Positions 48,144 to 57,502 of a stretch of DNA of 64,000 nt are shown here, piece by piece. Under the pieces are notes generated by a model, which was given only the letters and a program-made list of their open reading frames with translations, did no database searches and had not been told where the DNA came from. The stretch's first letter is position 1. Each line of letters begins with the position of its first letter. The stretch covers positions 161,561-225,560 of the forward strand of contig NZ_LMPJ01000011.1 of NCBI RefSeq assembly GCF_001424585.1, written 5' to 3'. The position numbers and the translations under genes are program-made. The stretch is from Chryseobacterium sp. Leaf180. Lineage in GTDB: Bacteria > Bacteroidota > Bacteroidia > Flavobacteriales > Weeksellaceae.

Positions 48144-48307
48144 TTTGTGTAATGAAATATTGGCAAAGCTAAAGAAGATTCTTCAGAAGCCGAAATGCTG
48201 CGCTGTAAACTTGCAGCATTAAGGCGAGAACATATCTGAAATCATTTGGCATTAAATACAAAACTTTTTAAAAATATATTTAATTCAACCACAAAACTAA
48301 AATTCCA

Positions 48308-48495
48308 GCCTATTTGCCTCAACAACCACCCTTTTTGCCTGAATATCCAGCCAAAGTGCCTCGATAACAAGCCTTTTTGCTTCAACTGCCACCCAATTTG
48401 CCTGGATTTCCACCCTATTTACCTCAGCAATGAGCCTTTTTGCCTGGAATTCCACCTTTCAGGCTGAACATCCACCCTTTTTGCCTCGTTTTTAG
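48308..48495. repeat. 21-bp tandem array (9 units)
   Basis: Eight units of 21 bp and one of 20 bp between the aminotransferase and OstA-like genes. The shared core is CCCTTTTTGCCTGGATTTCCA-like; in short, GCCTTTTTGCCTG then TCCA. Some units hold a clear palindrome (TGGAATTCCA). It is preceded by AT-rich sequence from 48144 with no gene. Confidence 0.88.
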
Positions 48496-48532
48496 TATTT
48501 TAGGTAACGACTTCGAAAAATTAATACAAAAA

Positions 48533-48556
48533 AATACCGGCGTAGTGACCGGTATT
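48533..48556 (-). terminator. Terminator of the OstA-like gene
   Basis: Stem AATACCGG/CCGGTATT with an 8-nt loop. The A-run on the left gives a U-run on the minus strand. It starts 7 nt after the stop codon. Confidence 0.85.
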
Positions 48557-48562
48557 ATTATT

Positions 48563-50299
48563 TTATCTTCGAACTCTTTTTGGTTTCTTCGCTTCTTCTT
48601 TGGCTTTCTCCCGCGCCGCCGCCGCCTGAATCTGATCATACAGCGCATCGTTTGGCGTGTATTTAATCTCTTCATAGTTGGGCGAATCGACGAGAATATC
48701 CCGCCACTTCCGGATGCGGTCTTTGGTATTCCAGTTAAATTCCGGGAACTTCTTGTCTTCCGGAGCAATCAGACTCATCGGATACGTGTTTGCATCGGCA
48801 CCTATCGAACACGAGATAATCTGCAGCTGCTGAGCTTCGAAGTAAGCACCGATAATTCCGCAGGTAGAAATTGTGATTCCGAGGCGTTCGGTTTCCTTCG
48901 TCTTTTCATTGACATCATCATCATATGTGATTGCCTGTGCGTTGCCGATCACTTTTATTTCTTTGATGTCTTTGCCCTCGTAGTAGACATTCATCGTTTT
49001 TCCTTTCACCTGATTGAATTCATCAACGAGGTTGGTAGAATCTACTTTGCTGATGGCGAGACCATTTCCGATAACTTTCAACGAGTCGATGTTTTCAGTT
49101 TCGGTATTAAAATACGCCTCGATTTTGTCGCCGGTTACCTGTCTTTCACCACTCCATAAAATTGGTTTTGTGTACATGTGCATTACACCGTCGGTTTCAT
49201 TAAAGGCAATAGAATCGGCTCTTCCCTGTGCGTTTGACTTATAAATTCTCGCTTTTTTGTAGGCGCGCAGATAACTCTTTTTGATATTGGCAGAATCTGG
49301 TTTTTGGTAAGAAAGAATTTTTTCTGCCGCAAAGTAGATCGAATCTTTCTCCAGAATCTTAACCGCATACGGATTTTTGGTAATCATCGCAGAATCTTTC
49401 TTTTCGTAAATTTCTCCGTAACCGCCTTTGATGTATCTTTTTTCGACAGGATCATCCAAAGTTACATTTCCCGTTCCCTTTCCAAAACCGGTGATCTGGT
49501 TAAAATAAAGCTCGTCTCCTGTAAGAATTTTATCATTGTAAAAAATCCTCGAGTTTTTGGTAAGAAAAGCTTCCTTTGTGTTGAGATTATACGTGCCTTT
49601 GTCGGTGATAATCTTTTTTTTCGGATTTTTCTTATTTGTAATCACCGTGTAGCCGGAAATATCTACAATGTTGGTATTCTGATTCTGCACCAGATTCGGA
49701 CCTTCAAGTGTATAATCCCGGTCTTCAATTTTTACATTTTGATTCAGATTAATGGTACGCGTTGTAAGATCATACGTTCCGGATTTGGAGTATGTCACGC
49801 TTTTACCATCACTGATCGTTCCGCCGGTATTGTAATACGCTTCGTTTGAGATACGGTCGTAGTACATCGTCTGCGTTTTGATCACCGTGCCTTTAGGATC
49901 ATTCAAAACCACATTTTTACGGGCAACACCACGCTGGGTATTTCCGTCGTACTCCATTTCTTCGGCGGTAATCACAGAGCCGTCGGAGTTTAGCAGTTTT
50001 ACATTCCCAATTGCTTTCAGGAAGTTTTCTTCTTCATAAAGAATCACAAGATCCGCCGATAGAACCGATCCCTGATGTTCAAAAACAACATTGCCTTTGA
50101 AATACCGGTTGCCGTCGTAATTGGTATCTTTCTTTATCTCATCGGCATGCCTTATGCGCACTTTGTTTTGAGGCGTAGAAGAAGGTGGCTGATTTCCTGC
50201 AGGTGTCTGTAAAAAAGGATCCCGCTGAACAGGTTTCTGGCCATCCTGACCGAAAAGCATCAGCGAGAAAAAAGTAAGAATAAGCAGCGCTGACTTCAT
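48563..50299 (-). CDS. OstA-like/LptA-like protein
   Basis: A 578-residue secreted protein with a signal peptide (about 1-17) and several OstA/LptA_N beta-jellyroll repeats. These include VRIRHADEIKKDTNYDGNRYFKGNVVF (cited in part: NRYFKGNVVFEHQGS, about 65-79) and similar GNVKL and GNVTLDDP strands around 100 and 285. LptA-type proteins bridge lipopolysaccharide across the periplasm. This long multi-repeat form is typical of Bacteroidota, and its link to LPS transport is by homology only. It is 3 nt downstream of fur. Confidence 0.85.
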   Translation of the reverse strand: MKSALLILTFFSLMLFGQDGQKPVQRDPFLQTPAGNQPPSSTPQNKVRIRHADEIKKDTNYDGNRYFKGNVVFEHQGSVLSADLVILYEEENFLKAIGNVKLLNSDGSVITAEEMEYDGNTQRGVARKNVVLNDPKGTVIKTQTMYYDRISNEAYYNTGGTISDGKSVTYSKSGTYDLTTRTINLNQNVKIEDRDYTLEGPNLVQNQNTNIVDISGYTVITNKKNPKKKIITDKGTYNLNTKEAFLTKNSRIFYNDKILTGDELYFNQITGFGKGTGNVTLDDPVEKRYIKGGYGEIYEKKDSAMITKNPYAVKILEKDSIYFAAEKILSYQKPDSANIKKSYLRAYKKARIYKSNAQGRADSIAFNETDGVMHMYTKPILWSGERQVTGDKIEAYFNTETENIDSLKVIGNGLAISKVDSTNLVDEFNQVKGKTMNVYYEGKDIKEIKVIGNAQAITYDDDVNEKTKETERLGITISTCGIIGAYFEAQQLQIISCSIGADANTYPMSLIAPEDKKFPEFNWNTKDRIRKWRDILVDSPNYEEIKYTPNDALYDQIQAAAAREKAKEEAKKPKRVRR

Positions 50300-50302
50300 G
50301 AA

Positions 50303-50776
50303 TTAATCATTCTTGGTACCGTAGAAATACAGCGAATGCGAATCGATTTTTACATTAAAAGCAGCTTCGATAGATTCTTTAATCCCCTGAATACGCGGAT
50401 CGCAGAACTCAATAATCTCAGATATTTCTTTGTCTGAATCTTTCTTGTAAATCACCAGATGATCGTGCTGCTTGTCGAAATAAGACTTTTCGTATGATGA
50501 AGAAGTCAAAGTTTTTTCGCCAAACTGATGCTTGCGGATTAAGCCCGCGTCGAGGAAAATCTCGATTGTATTGTAGATCGTGGCTTTGGAAACATGATAC
50601 TTTTTCTGCATCATAAGAAGATACAGATCATCCACATTAAAGTGATGATCCATATTATAAATCTCTTCTAAAATCGTGTAGCGCTCGGGTGTATTCCGGA
50701 ATCCCTTCTCCAAAAGATAGTTTCTGAGAACATCTTTGATGAGGACTATATTGTTGTCTTTATGTATCGTATCCAT
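50303..50776 (-). CDS. Fur family transcriptional regulator
   Basis: Metal- or peroxide-responsive repressor of 157 residues. The N-terminal winged helix has RNTPERYTILEEIY and the VSKATIYNTIEIFLDAGLI recognition helix (key part KATIYNTIEIF, about 68-78). The dimer domain has HDHLVIYKKDSD with the metal-binding His pair (about 113-124) and FCDPRI. The C-terminal CxxC zinc site is absent. Which metal it senses (iron, zinc or peroxide via PerR) cannot be assigned. The OstA-like gene starts 3 nt downstream, so they are an operon. Confidence 0.92.
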   Translation of the reverse strand: MDTIHKDNNIVLIKDVLRNYLLEKGFRNTPERYTILEEIYNMDHHFNVDDLYLLMMQKKYHVSKATIYNTIEIFLDAGLIRKHQFGEKTLTSSSYEKSYFDKQHDHLVIYKKDSDKEISEIIEFCDPRIQGIKESIEAAFNVKIDSHSLYFYGTKND

Positions 50777-50792
50777 CAGTAAAATTATACTA

Positions 50793-50800
50793 CAAATTTA
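50793..50800 (-). promoter_or_regulatory. -7 box of fur
   Basis: Minus strand TAAATTTG, a perfect TAnnTTTG match 16 nt before the ATG. The -33 is not clear. Confidence 0.5.
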
Positions 50801-50851
50801 TCCTTTTTTATTTAAATAAAAAGGCGATAATCTTGCTGTACAGATATTAGA

Positions 50852-52843
50852 TTAAAAATTGTGTCTGATGAAAACCGACTGCTCAATCTTTCTGCTGGAA
50901 ACGGCTTCATCCGTAAGCGGCGCAGATTCTACGACTACATTGTGTGATGAAACGCCCCATGCTTTGAAGTCGTCGCTGCCGATATACTTCACAAAATTGT
51001 AGATGTTGAGCGTGATTTTCTGCTTTACATTAAGAAGAATATCATTGATGTACGTGTTGTCGATGATCACATATTTCAAATCCGGCGGAACGCTGTGCGC
51101 GCGAAGCGAAGGATGACTGCTGACTTTCGGGATCGTACCGTCGGCCATCAGATCTTTCAAAACCATGTTGAAATAATCATTTATTCTGCGGTCTACTTTA
51201 AAACCTAAAAGGAAATTCACTTTATAAATCGTTCCCGGAAGAATTTCGTCGATAGAATATTTGAATGTGTAAGGATCTTCTTGATTGATGATACTCAAAA
51301 TAAAATAATGATCGGCCCGTTTTGGCTGCTTTTTGATAATTGAATAAATAATCTTAGACTCAACCTCATCATTTCTTTTGGCACGGCTCAGGTACGCAAG
51401 ATTCGTACAGTATTTCGGGATTGTTTCATCAAGTTTCATGTCTTTAATGATAGAAACATAACGCTCGATTTTAACGAAATTTATAAAGCTTGCTTTAATT
51501 AATCTTCCGTTATACCATGCATACATGCAGACCGCAATGAAACCGCCGAGCACCATCGTAAGCCAGCCGCCGTCCATAAATTTCAGAACATTTGCATAGA
51601 AAAACCCAGATTCCAGTAAAATATAAGTGATTCCGAAACCGATAATAAATATTTTGTTCACACGGCTTCTTCCCAACCAATAAAGGAGTAAAACCGTCGT
51701 CATGAGCATCGTAATCGTGATCGTCAAACCATATGCGGCTTCCATTCTTTCAGATTCCTGAAAAAACAGTACAACCACAAAACACAGAACCATTAGTCCC
51801 CAGTTTACTTTCGGGATGTACATCTGACCTTTATTACCGGAAGGATATTCGATATGCTGATTTGGCCAGAATGAAATTGACATCGCTTCTGAAAACATTG
51901 TAAATGAACCGGTAATCACCGCCTGACTTGCAATGATCGCCGCTAAAGTTGCCAAAATTACGCCTGGTAAAACCGCCCATTCCGGGAGAATCCCAAAGAA
52001 AGGATTAACGCCTGTAAAAACTTTTTGATAATTATCCAAAAGCCACGCTCCCTGACCGAGATAATTCAAGATAAGCATTGATTTAACGAAAATCCAGCTT
52101 ACTCTGATATTTTTTGCACCGCAGTGTCCAAGATCTGAATATAAGGCTTCGGCTCCCGTTGTACACAGAAAAACCGCACCCATGATCACGATTGCACTCG
52201 GGGAATGCGTAATCAGATTATATGCATATACCGGATTAAATGCACGGAAAATTTCAATATGATCAATAATATGAATCGATCCAAAAGCTCCAAGAGCCAA
52301 AAACCACGTGACCATAATCGGCCCAAATAATTTCCCGATAGATGATGTGCCGAACTGCTGCACGAGAAAAACGATGAATAAGATAAACAGTGTGATATAC
52401 ACGACTGGAGTATCTGGATTGTAGATTTTCAAACCTTCAATCGCTGACATTACGGTAAGCGAGGGTGTGATAACACTGTCAGCAACCAAAGTTGAGGCAC
52501 CGATAATTGCCACCACATAGAGCCATTTTTTCTTCAGCTTTTTTACCAGAGAATACAGAGAAAGAATTCCGCCTTCACCTTTGTTGTCGGCACGGAGTGC
52601 TATGATTACGTATTTGATTGTGGTTTGCAGCGTAAGCGTCCAGATAATACAGGAAAGTGCGCCTTCGATATATTCGTCGAAAGGCATGCTGGAACCGTCT
52701 TTTCTGGCATTCACGATCGCTTTCATTACGTAAAGCGGCGAGGTACCGATGTCTCCGAACACAATCCCGAGAGAAACAAGAACGCCTACATAAGTAAGTT
52801 TCTTCAGGTCGATATGATGACCCACGCCTGTAATGTCTGCCAT
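50852..52843 (-). CDS. kup: KUP-family potassium uptake protein
   Basis: Proton-coupled potassium importer of 663 residues. Twelve membrane helices fill about residues 15-450, with the family signature FGDIGTSPLYVMKA (about 28-41) in the first helix and TGAEALYSDLGHCG (about 225-238). A cytoplasmic C-terminal domain follows (about 455-663). Gene neighbours give no operon evidence: fur lies 75 nt downstream with its own promoter box. The length is standard for bacterial Kup. Confidence 0.96.
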   Translation of the reverse strand: MADITGVGHHIDLKKLTYVGVLVSLGIVFGDIGTSPLYVMKAIVNARKDGSSMPFDEYIEGALSCIIWTLTLQTTIKYVIIALRADNKGEGGILSLYSLVKKLKKKWLYVVAIIGASTLVADSVITPSLTVMSAIEGLKIYNPDTPVVYITLFILFIVFLVQQFGTSSIGKLFGPIMVTWFLALGAFGSIHIIDHIEIFRAFNPVYAYNLITHSPSAIVIMGAVFLCTTGAEALYSDLGHCGAKNIRVSWIFVKSMLILNYLGQGAWLLDNYQKVFTGVNPFFGILPEWAVLPGVILATLAAIIASQAVITGSFTMFSEAMSISFWPNQHIEYPSGNKGQMYIPKVNWGLMVLCFVVVLFFQESERMEAAYGLTITITMLMTTVLLLYWLGRSRVNKIFIIGFGITYILLESGFFYANVLKFMDGGWLTMVLGGFIAVCMYAWYNGRLIKASFINFVKIERYVSIIKDMKLDETIPKYCTNLAYLSRAKRNDEVESKIIYSIIKKQPKRADHYFILSIINQEDPYTFKYSIDEILPGTIYKVNFLLGFKVDRRINDYFNMVLKDLMADGTIPKVSSHPSLRAHSVPPDLKYVIIDNTYINDILLNVKQKITLNIYNFVKYIGSDDFKAWGVSSHNVVVESAPLTDEAVSSRKIEQSVFIRHNF

Positions 52844-52927
52844 GTCAGCTTTTTAATTTTTGAATGCGCAAATGTATACTAAATTTATCATGGTATGTGC
52901 AATAACCGATACATTGTATAAATGAAA

Positions 52928-52947
52928 AAACCTCCTTTCGGAAGTTT
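52928..52947 (-). terminator. Weak terminator-like hairpin after pdhB
   Basis: AAACCTCC pairs with GGAAGTTT with one mismatch and a 4-nt loop. On the minus strand a U-run follows. It lies 8 nt past the pdhB stop. Confidence 0.5.
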
Positions 52948-52954
52948 TTCTCTA

Positions 52955-53935
52955 TTATTTCACATACATTGCTTTCTTGATTTCCTCTTTCACTTTTTCA
53001 AGTTTCGGGAACCATTCTGCAAATAGCGCAGCCGAATAAGGTGCCGGTGCATCTGGCGTAGTAATTCTTTTAATAGGAGCATCCAGATAATCAAATGCTT
53101 TTTGTTGTACGATATATGTAATCTCAGATGAAACTGAACCGAATGGCCATGCTTCTTCTAAAATAACCAGTCTGTTTGTTTTCTTTACGGATGCTAAAAC
53201 TGTATCAAAATCTAAAGGTCTTACCGTACGGAGATCGATTACTTCTACAGAAATCCCTTCTTTCGCCATATCTTCAGCAGCCTGCAAAGCAAGTTTCATG
53301 ATTTTACCGAAAGAAACCAACGTTACATCTGTTCCTTCTCTCTTAATATCTGCTTTCCCGATTGGGATGTAATATTCTTCTTCCGGAATTTCCATTTTGT
53401 CGCCATACATCTGCTCAGATTCCATGAAAATGATCGGGTCATTATCCTGAATTGCCGTTTTAAGCAAACCTTTCGCGTCATAAGGATTTGAAGGAACAAC
53501 GACTTTCAATCCAGGAATGTTTGCATACCAGTTTTCAAAAGCCTGAGAATGCGTTGCTCCCAACTGGCCTGCAGAAGCAGTCGGCCCACGGAAAACGATT
53601 GGGCAATTCCACTGTCCACCGCTCATCTGACGGATTTTTGCAGCATTATTAATGATCTGATCGATCCCGACAAGCGCAAAATTAAAAGTCATATACTCTA
53701 CAATCGGTCTGTTGCCATTCATCGCGGCACCCACAGCAATCCCGGAAAAACCAAGCTCAGCGATCGGTGTATCGATTACTCTTTTTGCCCCAAACTCATC
53801 CAGCATTCCCTTAGAAGCTTTATACGCTCCGTTGTAGTCTGCCACTTCTTCTCCCATTAGAAAGATCGATTCGTCCTTACGCATTTCTTCGCTCATTGCC
53901 TGCGCAATTACTTCACGAAAAGTATATTCTGCCAT
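52955..53935 (-). CDS. pdhB: Pyruvate dehydrogenase E1 component, beta subunit
   Basis: Thiamine diphosphate-dependent E1-beta, one half of the heterotetrameric E1 that oxidatively decarboxylates pyruvate. The 326-residue chain has GEEVADYNGAYKASKGM near the ThDP-contact Glu (about 28-44), ELGFSGIAVGAAMNG (about 60-74) and the C-terminal transketolase domain with IDLRTVRPLDFDTV (about 225-238). I set the start at 53935 (MAEYTFREVIAQAM) because the upstream extension to 53962 is not conserved and a promoter lies at 53960-53993. The alpha subunit gene is not in the window. Confidence 0.94.
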   Translation of the reverse strand: MAEYTFREVIAQAMSEEMRKDESIFLMGEEVADYNGAYKASKGMLDEFGAKRVIDTPIAELGFSGIAVGAAMNGNRPIVEYMTFNFALVGIDQIINNAAKIRQMSGGQWNCPIVFRGPTASAGQLGATHSQAFENWYANIPGLKVVVPSNPYDAKGLLKTAIQDNDPIIFMESEQMYGDKMEIPEEEYYIPIGKADIKREGTDVTLVSFGKIMKLALQAAEDMAKEGISVEVIDLRTVRPLDFDTVLASVKKTNRLVILEEAWPFGSVSSEITYIVQQKAFDYLDAPIKRITTPDAPAPYSAALFAEWFPKLEKVKEEIKKAMYVK

Positions 53936-53959
53936 ATGTATTCGAAAAATTTTAAAGTA

Positions 53960-53993
53960 CAAAAGTAATGATTTTTACATTTATAGCCACAAA
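53960..53993 (-). promoter_or_regulatory. Promoter of pdhB
   Basis: Minus strand TTTG (53990-53993), a 22-nt spacer and TACTTTTG (53960-53967), both full consensus matches, 24 nt before the ATG at 53935. The -33 box sits in the U-run of the DUF2147 terminator. Confidence 0.6.
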
Positions 53994-53996
53994 AAA

Positions 53997-54024
53997 AATG
54001 GCACCTCATTGCCGAGATGCCATT
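53997..54024 (-). terminator. Terminator of the DUF2147 gene
   Basis: AATGGCA pairs with TGCCATT, with an inner CTC/GAG; the minus strand then has eight U. It abuts the pdhB promoter. Confidence 0.75.
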
Positions 54025-54045
54025 GATATTTTATCTGAATAAAAT

Positions 54046-54462
54046 TTAGTCTACTTTCAGCCAGGTTTGCGTTTTCATGGCAATTCCCATTACGATGGCT
54101 TTCACTTTAAGCTTGTTACCTTCACGTACCAGTTCGGTTTTGTAGGTTTTACCGTCTTTTGGGTTTACGATAGTTCCTCCAGAAAATTCGTTCCCGTCTT
54201 TAGAAAGTCCGCGGATGATTTCAAGTCCTAAGATTGGTTTGTTTTTTCGGTCATCTTTACACTTCACGCAGGTTGGAGATTCCGGTTTAATGAGCAGCTG
54301 ATTTACTTTTCCGTAATACTTGCCGTCAGATTTTTTGTAAATCTCTACAATCGACTTTGGCTTCCCGGTTTCGTCGTCAATGGTCTTCCATTTACCCTCG
54401 ATTTGGGCGTAAGAAAACGTGCTTAGCAAGCAAAGGAAGAGAGTTGCAAATAATTTTTTCAT
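54046..54462 (-). CDS. DUF2147 domain secreted protein
   Basis: A 138-residue protein with a signal peptide (about 1-19, FSYAQ) and a lipocalin-like DUF2147 chain: IEGKWKTIDDETGKPKSIVEI at the start (key part GKWKTIDDETG), CVKCKDDRKNKPILGLEII with two close cysteines (about 65-83), and GIAMKTQTWLKVD at the end. Function unknown; homologues are small periplasmic beta-barrels. Monocistronic, with its own terminator. Confidence 0.88.
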   Translation of the reverse strand: MKKLFATLFLCLLSTFSYAQIEGKWKTIDDETGKPKSIVEIYKKSDGKYYGKVNQLLIKPESPTCVKCKDDRKNKPILGLEIIRGLSKDGNEFSGGTIVNPKDGKTYKTELVREGNKLKVKAIVMGIAMKTQTWLKVD

Positions 54463-54611
54463 ATCGTTTATTTCTTTTAATTTTAAGTTTGATAAATTAT
54501 CTTATCGATAGTTAAAAATAGAAAATATATTTAAACAGGCAAATAAATTTTATTATCCGCAGCATACAGAACAATACATATACCAAGTTTCGAAATTAAA
54601 CAGAAAAAAGA

Positions 54612-56540
54612 TCAATACAGCTTCCTGTTGATTACGCGATACATATAATCCTGATACCAGGCTTTCGACAAGATTTTCCCACGCTCTGTTTCCGGATTTT
54701 TAACGGTATTAATTAAATTTTTCTCAAAACCTAAATCATTTTTATCATAAATCTCGGTCACATTTTCTCCGTTGAAGCGGTAAATATAGTTTCCTATGAT
54801 AAACTGCTCAGAGGCACTGTCAGAATTGATAATCATCGCAGGATAACGGTTTTCACTGATCAGACTTCGTCCCCAGCTTCTTATTTTTTTATTGTAACCG
54901 ATTAAATCTGCCAAAGTCGGATAAATATCTATCTGCTGTGCAAATTCATTATCCACTCCTTTCAGTTTGTAGGCTGGGTTTGGCGAATAAAACAGCAGCG
55001 GAACGGCAAAACGGTTCATCGCCTTCTCATATTCCGGGTAAAAAATTTGGTTTGTATGATCTCCGGTGATCACAAAAATTGTGTTTTGAAACCAAGGCTG
55101 CTTTTTCGCGGTTTCAAAATATTTTTTAATGGCGTAATCAGTGTATTGCATCGGCTCGTGCATTTCTAGCGGGCCTTTTTTAAATTTCCCGTCGTACTTT
55201 TCAGGAATTTTAAACGGATGATGCGACGAAGCTGTAAAAACCGTCGTCATAAAAGGTTGCGCTTTGCCCGTATTTTTTGCGAAATACTGCAGAAAAGGTT
55301 CATCCCAAATTGCCCACATCCCGTCGAAATCTTTATCGTTGTGATATTCGTCTTTCCCGAAATAATGTTTAAAACCCAAAATATTTCCAAAACCCTGAAA
55401 ACCCATTGAGCCGTTTGGCGCACCGTGATAAAAAGAAGTATCGTAGCCAAGATCGTTGCATACAGAAACGATCGACTGAATTTTCTGGTTAGAATATGGC
55501 GAACTCGTAAACGCATCTGCCAGTGTAGGAATTCCCGCCAGAATACTGCTCATGCCGTGAATCGACTGCCTGCCATTGGCAAAAGCATTAGGGAAAATCA
55601 GACTTTGCTCTGCGAGACTGTCTACGAAAGGTGTGTACGAAACATAATTTTTGATGTTCCTGTCTTTAGTAAAAGCTCCGGAATATTCGCGTCCGAAAGA
55701 TTCCACAATAAAAATCACGATGTTTGGTTTTGGCGAAACTTCACGCGGATACAATTTATAGGTGTCGATATTTTCATCGATGAATTTCTGATCCACCAAA
55801 TGCACTTCACGGAAATGATTCGTTCCTAAAGTCCGGAAAAATGAAAACGTGCTGTTCAGAACCAGATTTCCCTGAACCGGCGTTCTGGTAAATTTATTAG
55901 CATCTACAAGATTAATCGGTCGCGTGCTGTGTTTGAAATCTCCACGGATTCCACCAACAATTAAAACCGTCGAAAGGCAGATCACGACAGCCGACCAGGC
56001 AAAATATGGAACGAGCTTGTTCGGTTTTTTAAACTGAATTTTAAATCTTTTATAAAGGAAAATCCAGAAAATCATGAGCGTAACAAACCAAAAAATCACG
56101 AATGGATGTTCTGTAACAGATGTCGCGAAGACTTTAAAAATATTGGTTTCATGCTGCGCCACCTGAAAAGCCGCCGACGTAAGTTTCGTCTGCGAAAAAC
56201 GGTAATAAATAAAATCGCCAAAATTCATCGCATAAGCAATACCGTTTGTCACGAAATAAATCCAGAATAAAATCTTTTGATAAATAGGCTTTGTATTAAT
56301 TACCACAGGCAAAAGACTGAGCAAAATAAACAGCGAGTTAACATATAAAATCGCGGTAAGATCGAAGGCAATCCCGTGAAAAGCCAGGCCGAAATATTCT
56401 GAAACGCCATCTACTCTGATGAGATTTTTGTTGAAAAACCAAAAAAGCAAACGGGCAAACTGATAAAATACGAATGCCAGAAATATGCGGTAGCACAAGA
56501 CAAAAACTTCCTGTTTGCGAAATTCTCTGAAAAATTTCAT
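54612..56540 (-). CDS. LTA synthase/sulfatase-type membrane phosphotransferase
   Basis: A 642-residue protein with about five N-terminal membrane helices (residues 10-205) and an extracytoplasmic alkaline-phosphatase-like domain. Metal-site motifs are present: IFIVESFGREY (about 270-280), the nucleophile region NGRQSIHGMSS (about 317-327; Ser or Thr in this position) and VITGDHTNQ (about 490-498). It resembles LtaS and EptA-type enzymes. Since Bacteroidota lack lipoteichoic acid, the natural acceptor is likely another lipid or glycan; it could be a phosphoethanolamine or phosphoglycerol transferase. No operon partner. Confidence 0.87.
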   Translation of the reverse strand: MKFFREFRKQEVFVLCYRIFLAFVFYQFARLLFWFFNKNLIRVDGVSEYFGLAFHGIAFDLTAILYVNSLFILLSLLPVVINTKPIYQKILFWIYFVTNGIAYAMNFGDFIYYRFSQTKLTSAAFQVAQHETNIFKVFATSVTEHPFVIFWFVTLMIFWIFLYKRFKIQFKKPNKLVPYFAWSAVVICLSTVLIVGGIRGDFKHSTRPINLVDANKFTRTPVQGNLVLNSTFSFFRTLGTNHFREVHLVDQKFIDENIDTYKLYPREVSPKPNIVIFIVESFGREYSGAFTKDRNIKNYVSYTPFVDSLAEQSLIFPNAFANGRQSIHGMSSILAGIPTLADAFTSSPYSNQKIQSIVSVCNDLGYDTSFYHGAPNGSMGFQGFGNILGFKHYFGKDEYHNDKDFDGMWAIWDEPFLQYFAKNTGKAQPFMTTVFTASSHHPFKIPEKYDGKFKKGPLEMHEPMQYTDYAIKKYFETAKKQPWFQNTIFVITGDHTNQIFYPEYEKAMNRFAVPLLFYSPNPAYKLKGVDNEFAQQIDIYPTLADLIGYNKKIRSWGRSLISENRYPAMIINSDSASEQFIIGNYIYRFNGENVTEIYDKNDLGFEKNLINTVKNPETERGKILSKAWYQDYMYRVINRKLY

Positions 56541-56706
56541 GTAAAAAGATATTTTAAATCAAACATTTAAGTACAAAAACTGCGTTTTTTAATCGTAACA
56601 TTTTCTGACTGTTTTGGGGAACAAATTTACGCTAAATTCACAGCTGCTTTATTTTTAGTTCATATTAAATAAGGTTAAAATTTTTAAAAACAGTAATTTC
56701 GCAGGT

Positions 56707-57450
56707 ATGAATTTCTTTAAAAACAATCTGGCCAACGCACTCACGCTGGGCAATCTTTTTTCCGGTTGTGTGGGCGCGGTTCATCTGCTGAACGGCGATT
56801 ATGGCGTTACGGCGATTTGTATTATTTTGTCTTTGGTTTTAGATTTTTTCGACGGTTTTGTAGCGCGTGCACTGAAAGCCAATTCAAATCTTGGAACACA
56901 GCTCGATTCTTTGGCAGACATGGTGAGTTTTGGCGTTATTCCGGGACTGGCGATGTTTAAAATGCTGGAACCTTTTGGAAATAAATTATTAGGAATTGAG
57001 CTACCTTTTGAATTAAAATATTTCGGATTTCTGATTACGCTTTTTTCGTGTCTGCGTCTCGCGATATTTAATCTGGACGAAGACCAGAAATACTATTTTA
57101 AAGGTTTAAACACGCCGAGCAACACTATTTTGATTTTTGGAATTTACAACTTCATTCAAACTTTGAGCTTATCAAACTCTGAAAATCAATTTGGATCGCT
57201 TAATATAAATTTGAATTTGGGTGCTGAAGTTTGGCTTGTTTTAACAATTATTTCCTCATGGCTTTTGGTTTCACCAATCAAAATGATCGCAATGAAATTT
57301 AAGTCGATGAAATTGAAAGATAATTATCCGAAATTGGCTTTACTTGTCGGAGCAATCTTAATCTTATTAATATTCAAAACTGTTGGAATTCCTCTGGTTA
57401 TTCTCTACTATATTTTTATTTCGTTGATTTTTCAAAAGCAATTGAAATAG
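56707..57450 (+). CDS. pssA: CDP-alcohol phosphatidyltransferase (phosphatidylserine synthase type)
   Basis: Integral membrane enzyme of 247 residues with the CDP-alcohol phosphatidyltransferase signature: D46-x2-D49-G-x2-AR-x8-G63-x3-D67-x3-D71 (visible as DFFDGFVARALK then GTQLDSLAD). The likely role is making phosphatidylserine from CDP-diacylglycerol and serine, the first step to phosphatidylethanolamine. The N-terminus NNLANALTLGNLFSG is typical of PssA. It is divergent from the LTA-synthase-like gene; a TAATTTCG box (7 of 8) lies at 56694-56701. Six or seven further helices follow. Confidence 0.88.
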   Translation: MNFFKNNLANALTLGNLFSGCVGAVHLLNGDYGVTAICIILSLVLDFFDGFVARALKANSNLGTQLDSLADMVSFGVIPGLAMFKMLEPFGNKLLGIELPFELKYFGFLITLFSCLRLAIFNLDEDQKYYFKGLNTPSNTILIFGIYNFIQTLSLSNSENQFGSLNINLNLGAEVWLVLTIISSWLLVSPIKMIAMKFKSMKLKDNYPKLALLVGAILILLIFKTVGIPLVILYYIFISLIFQKQLK

Positions 57451-57502
57451 CATCAAAATTCCATTTTCAAATTAATACATTCTCAAATCTTCAAATTAAA
57501 AA

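Noticed and set aside
48246-48467. Plus-strand 73-codon frame with Cys/Pro heptapeptides
   Set aside because: Shadow of the 21-bp array. It looks like a small cysteine-rich peptide, but the pattern follows directly from the repeat unit.
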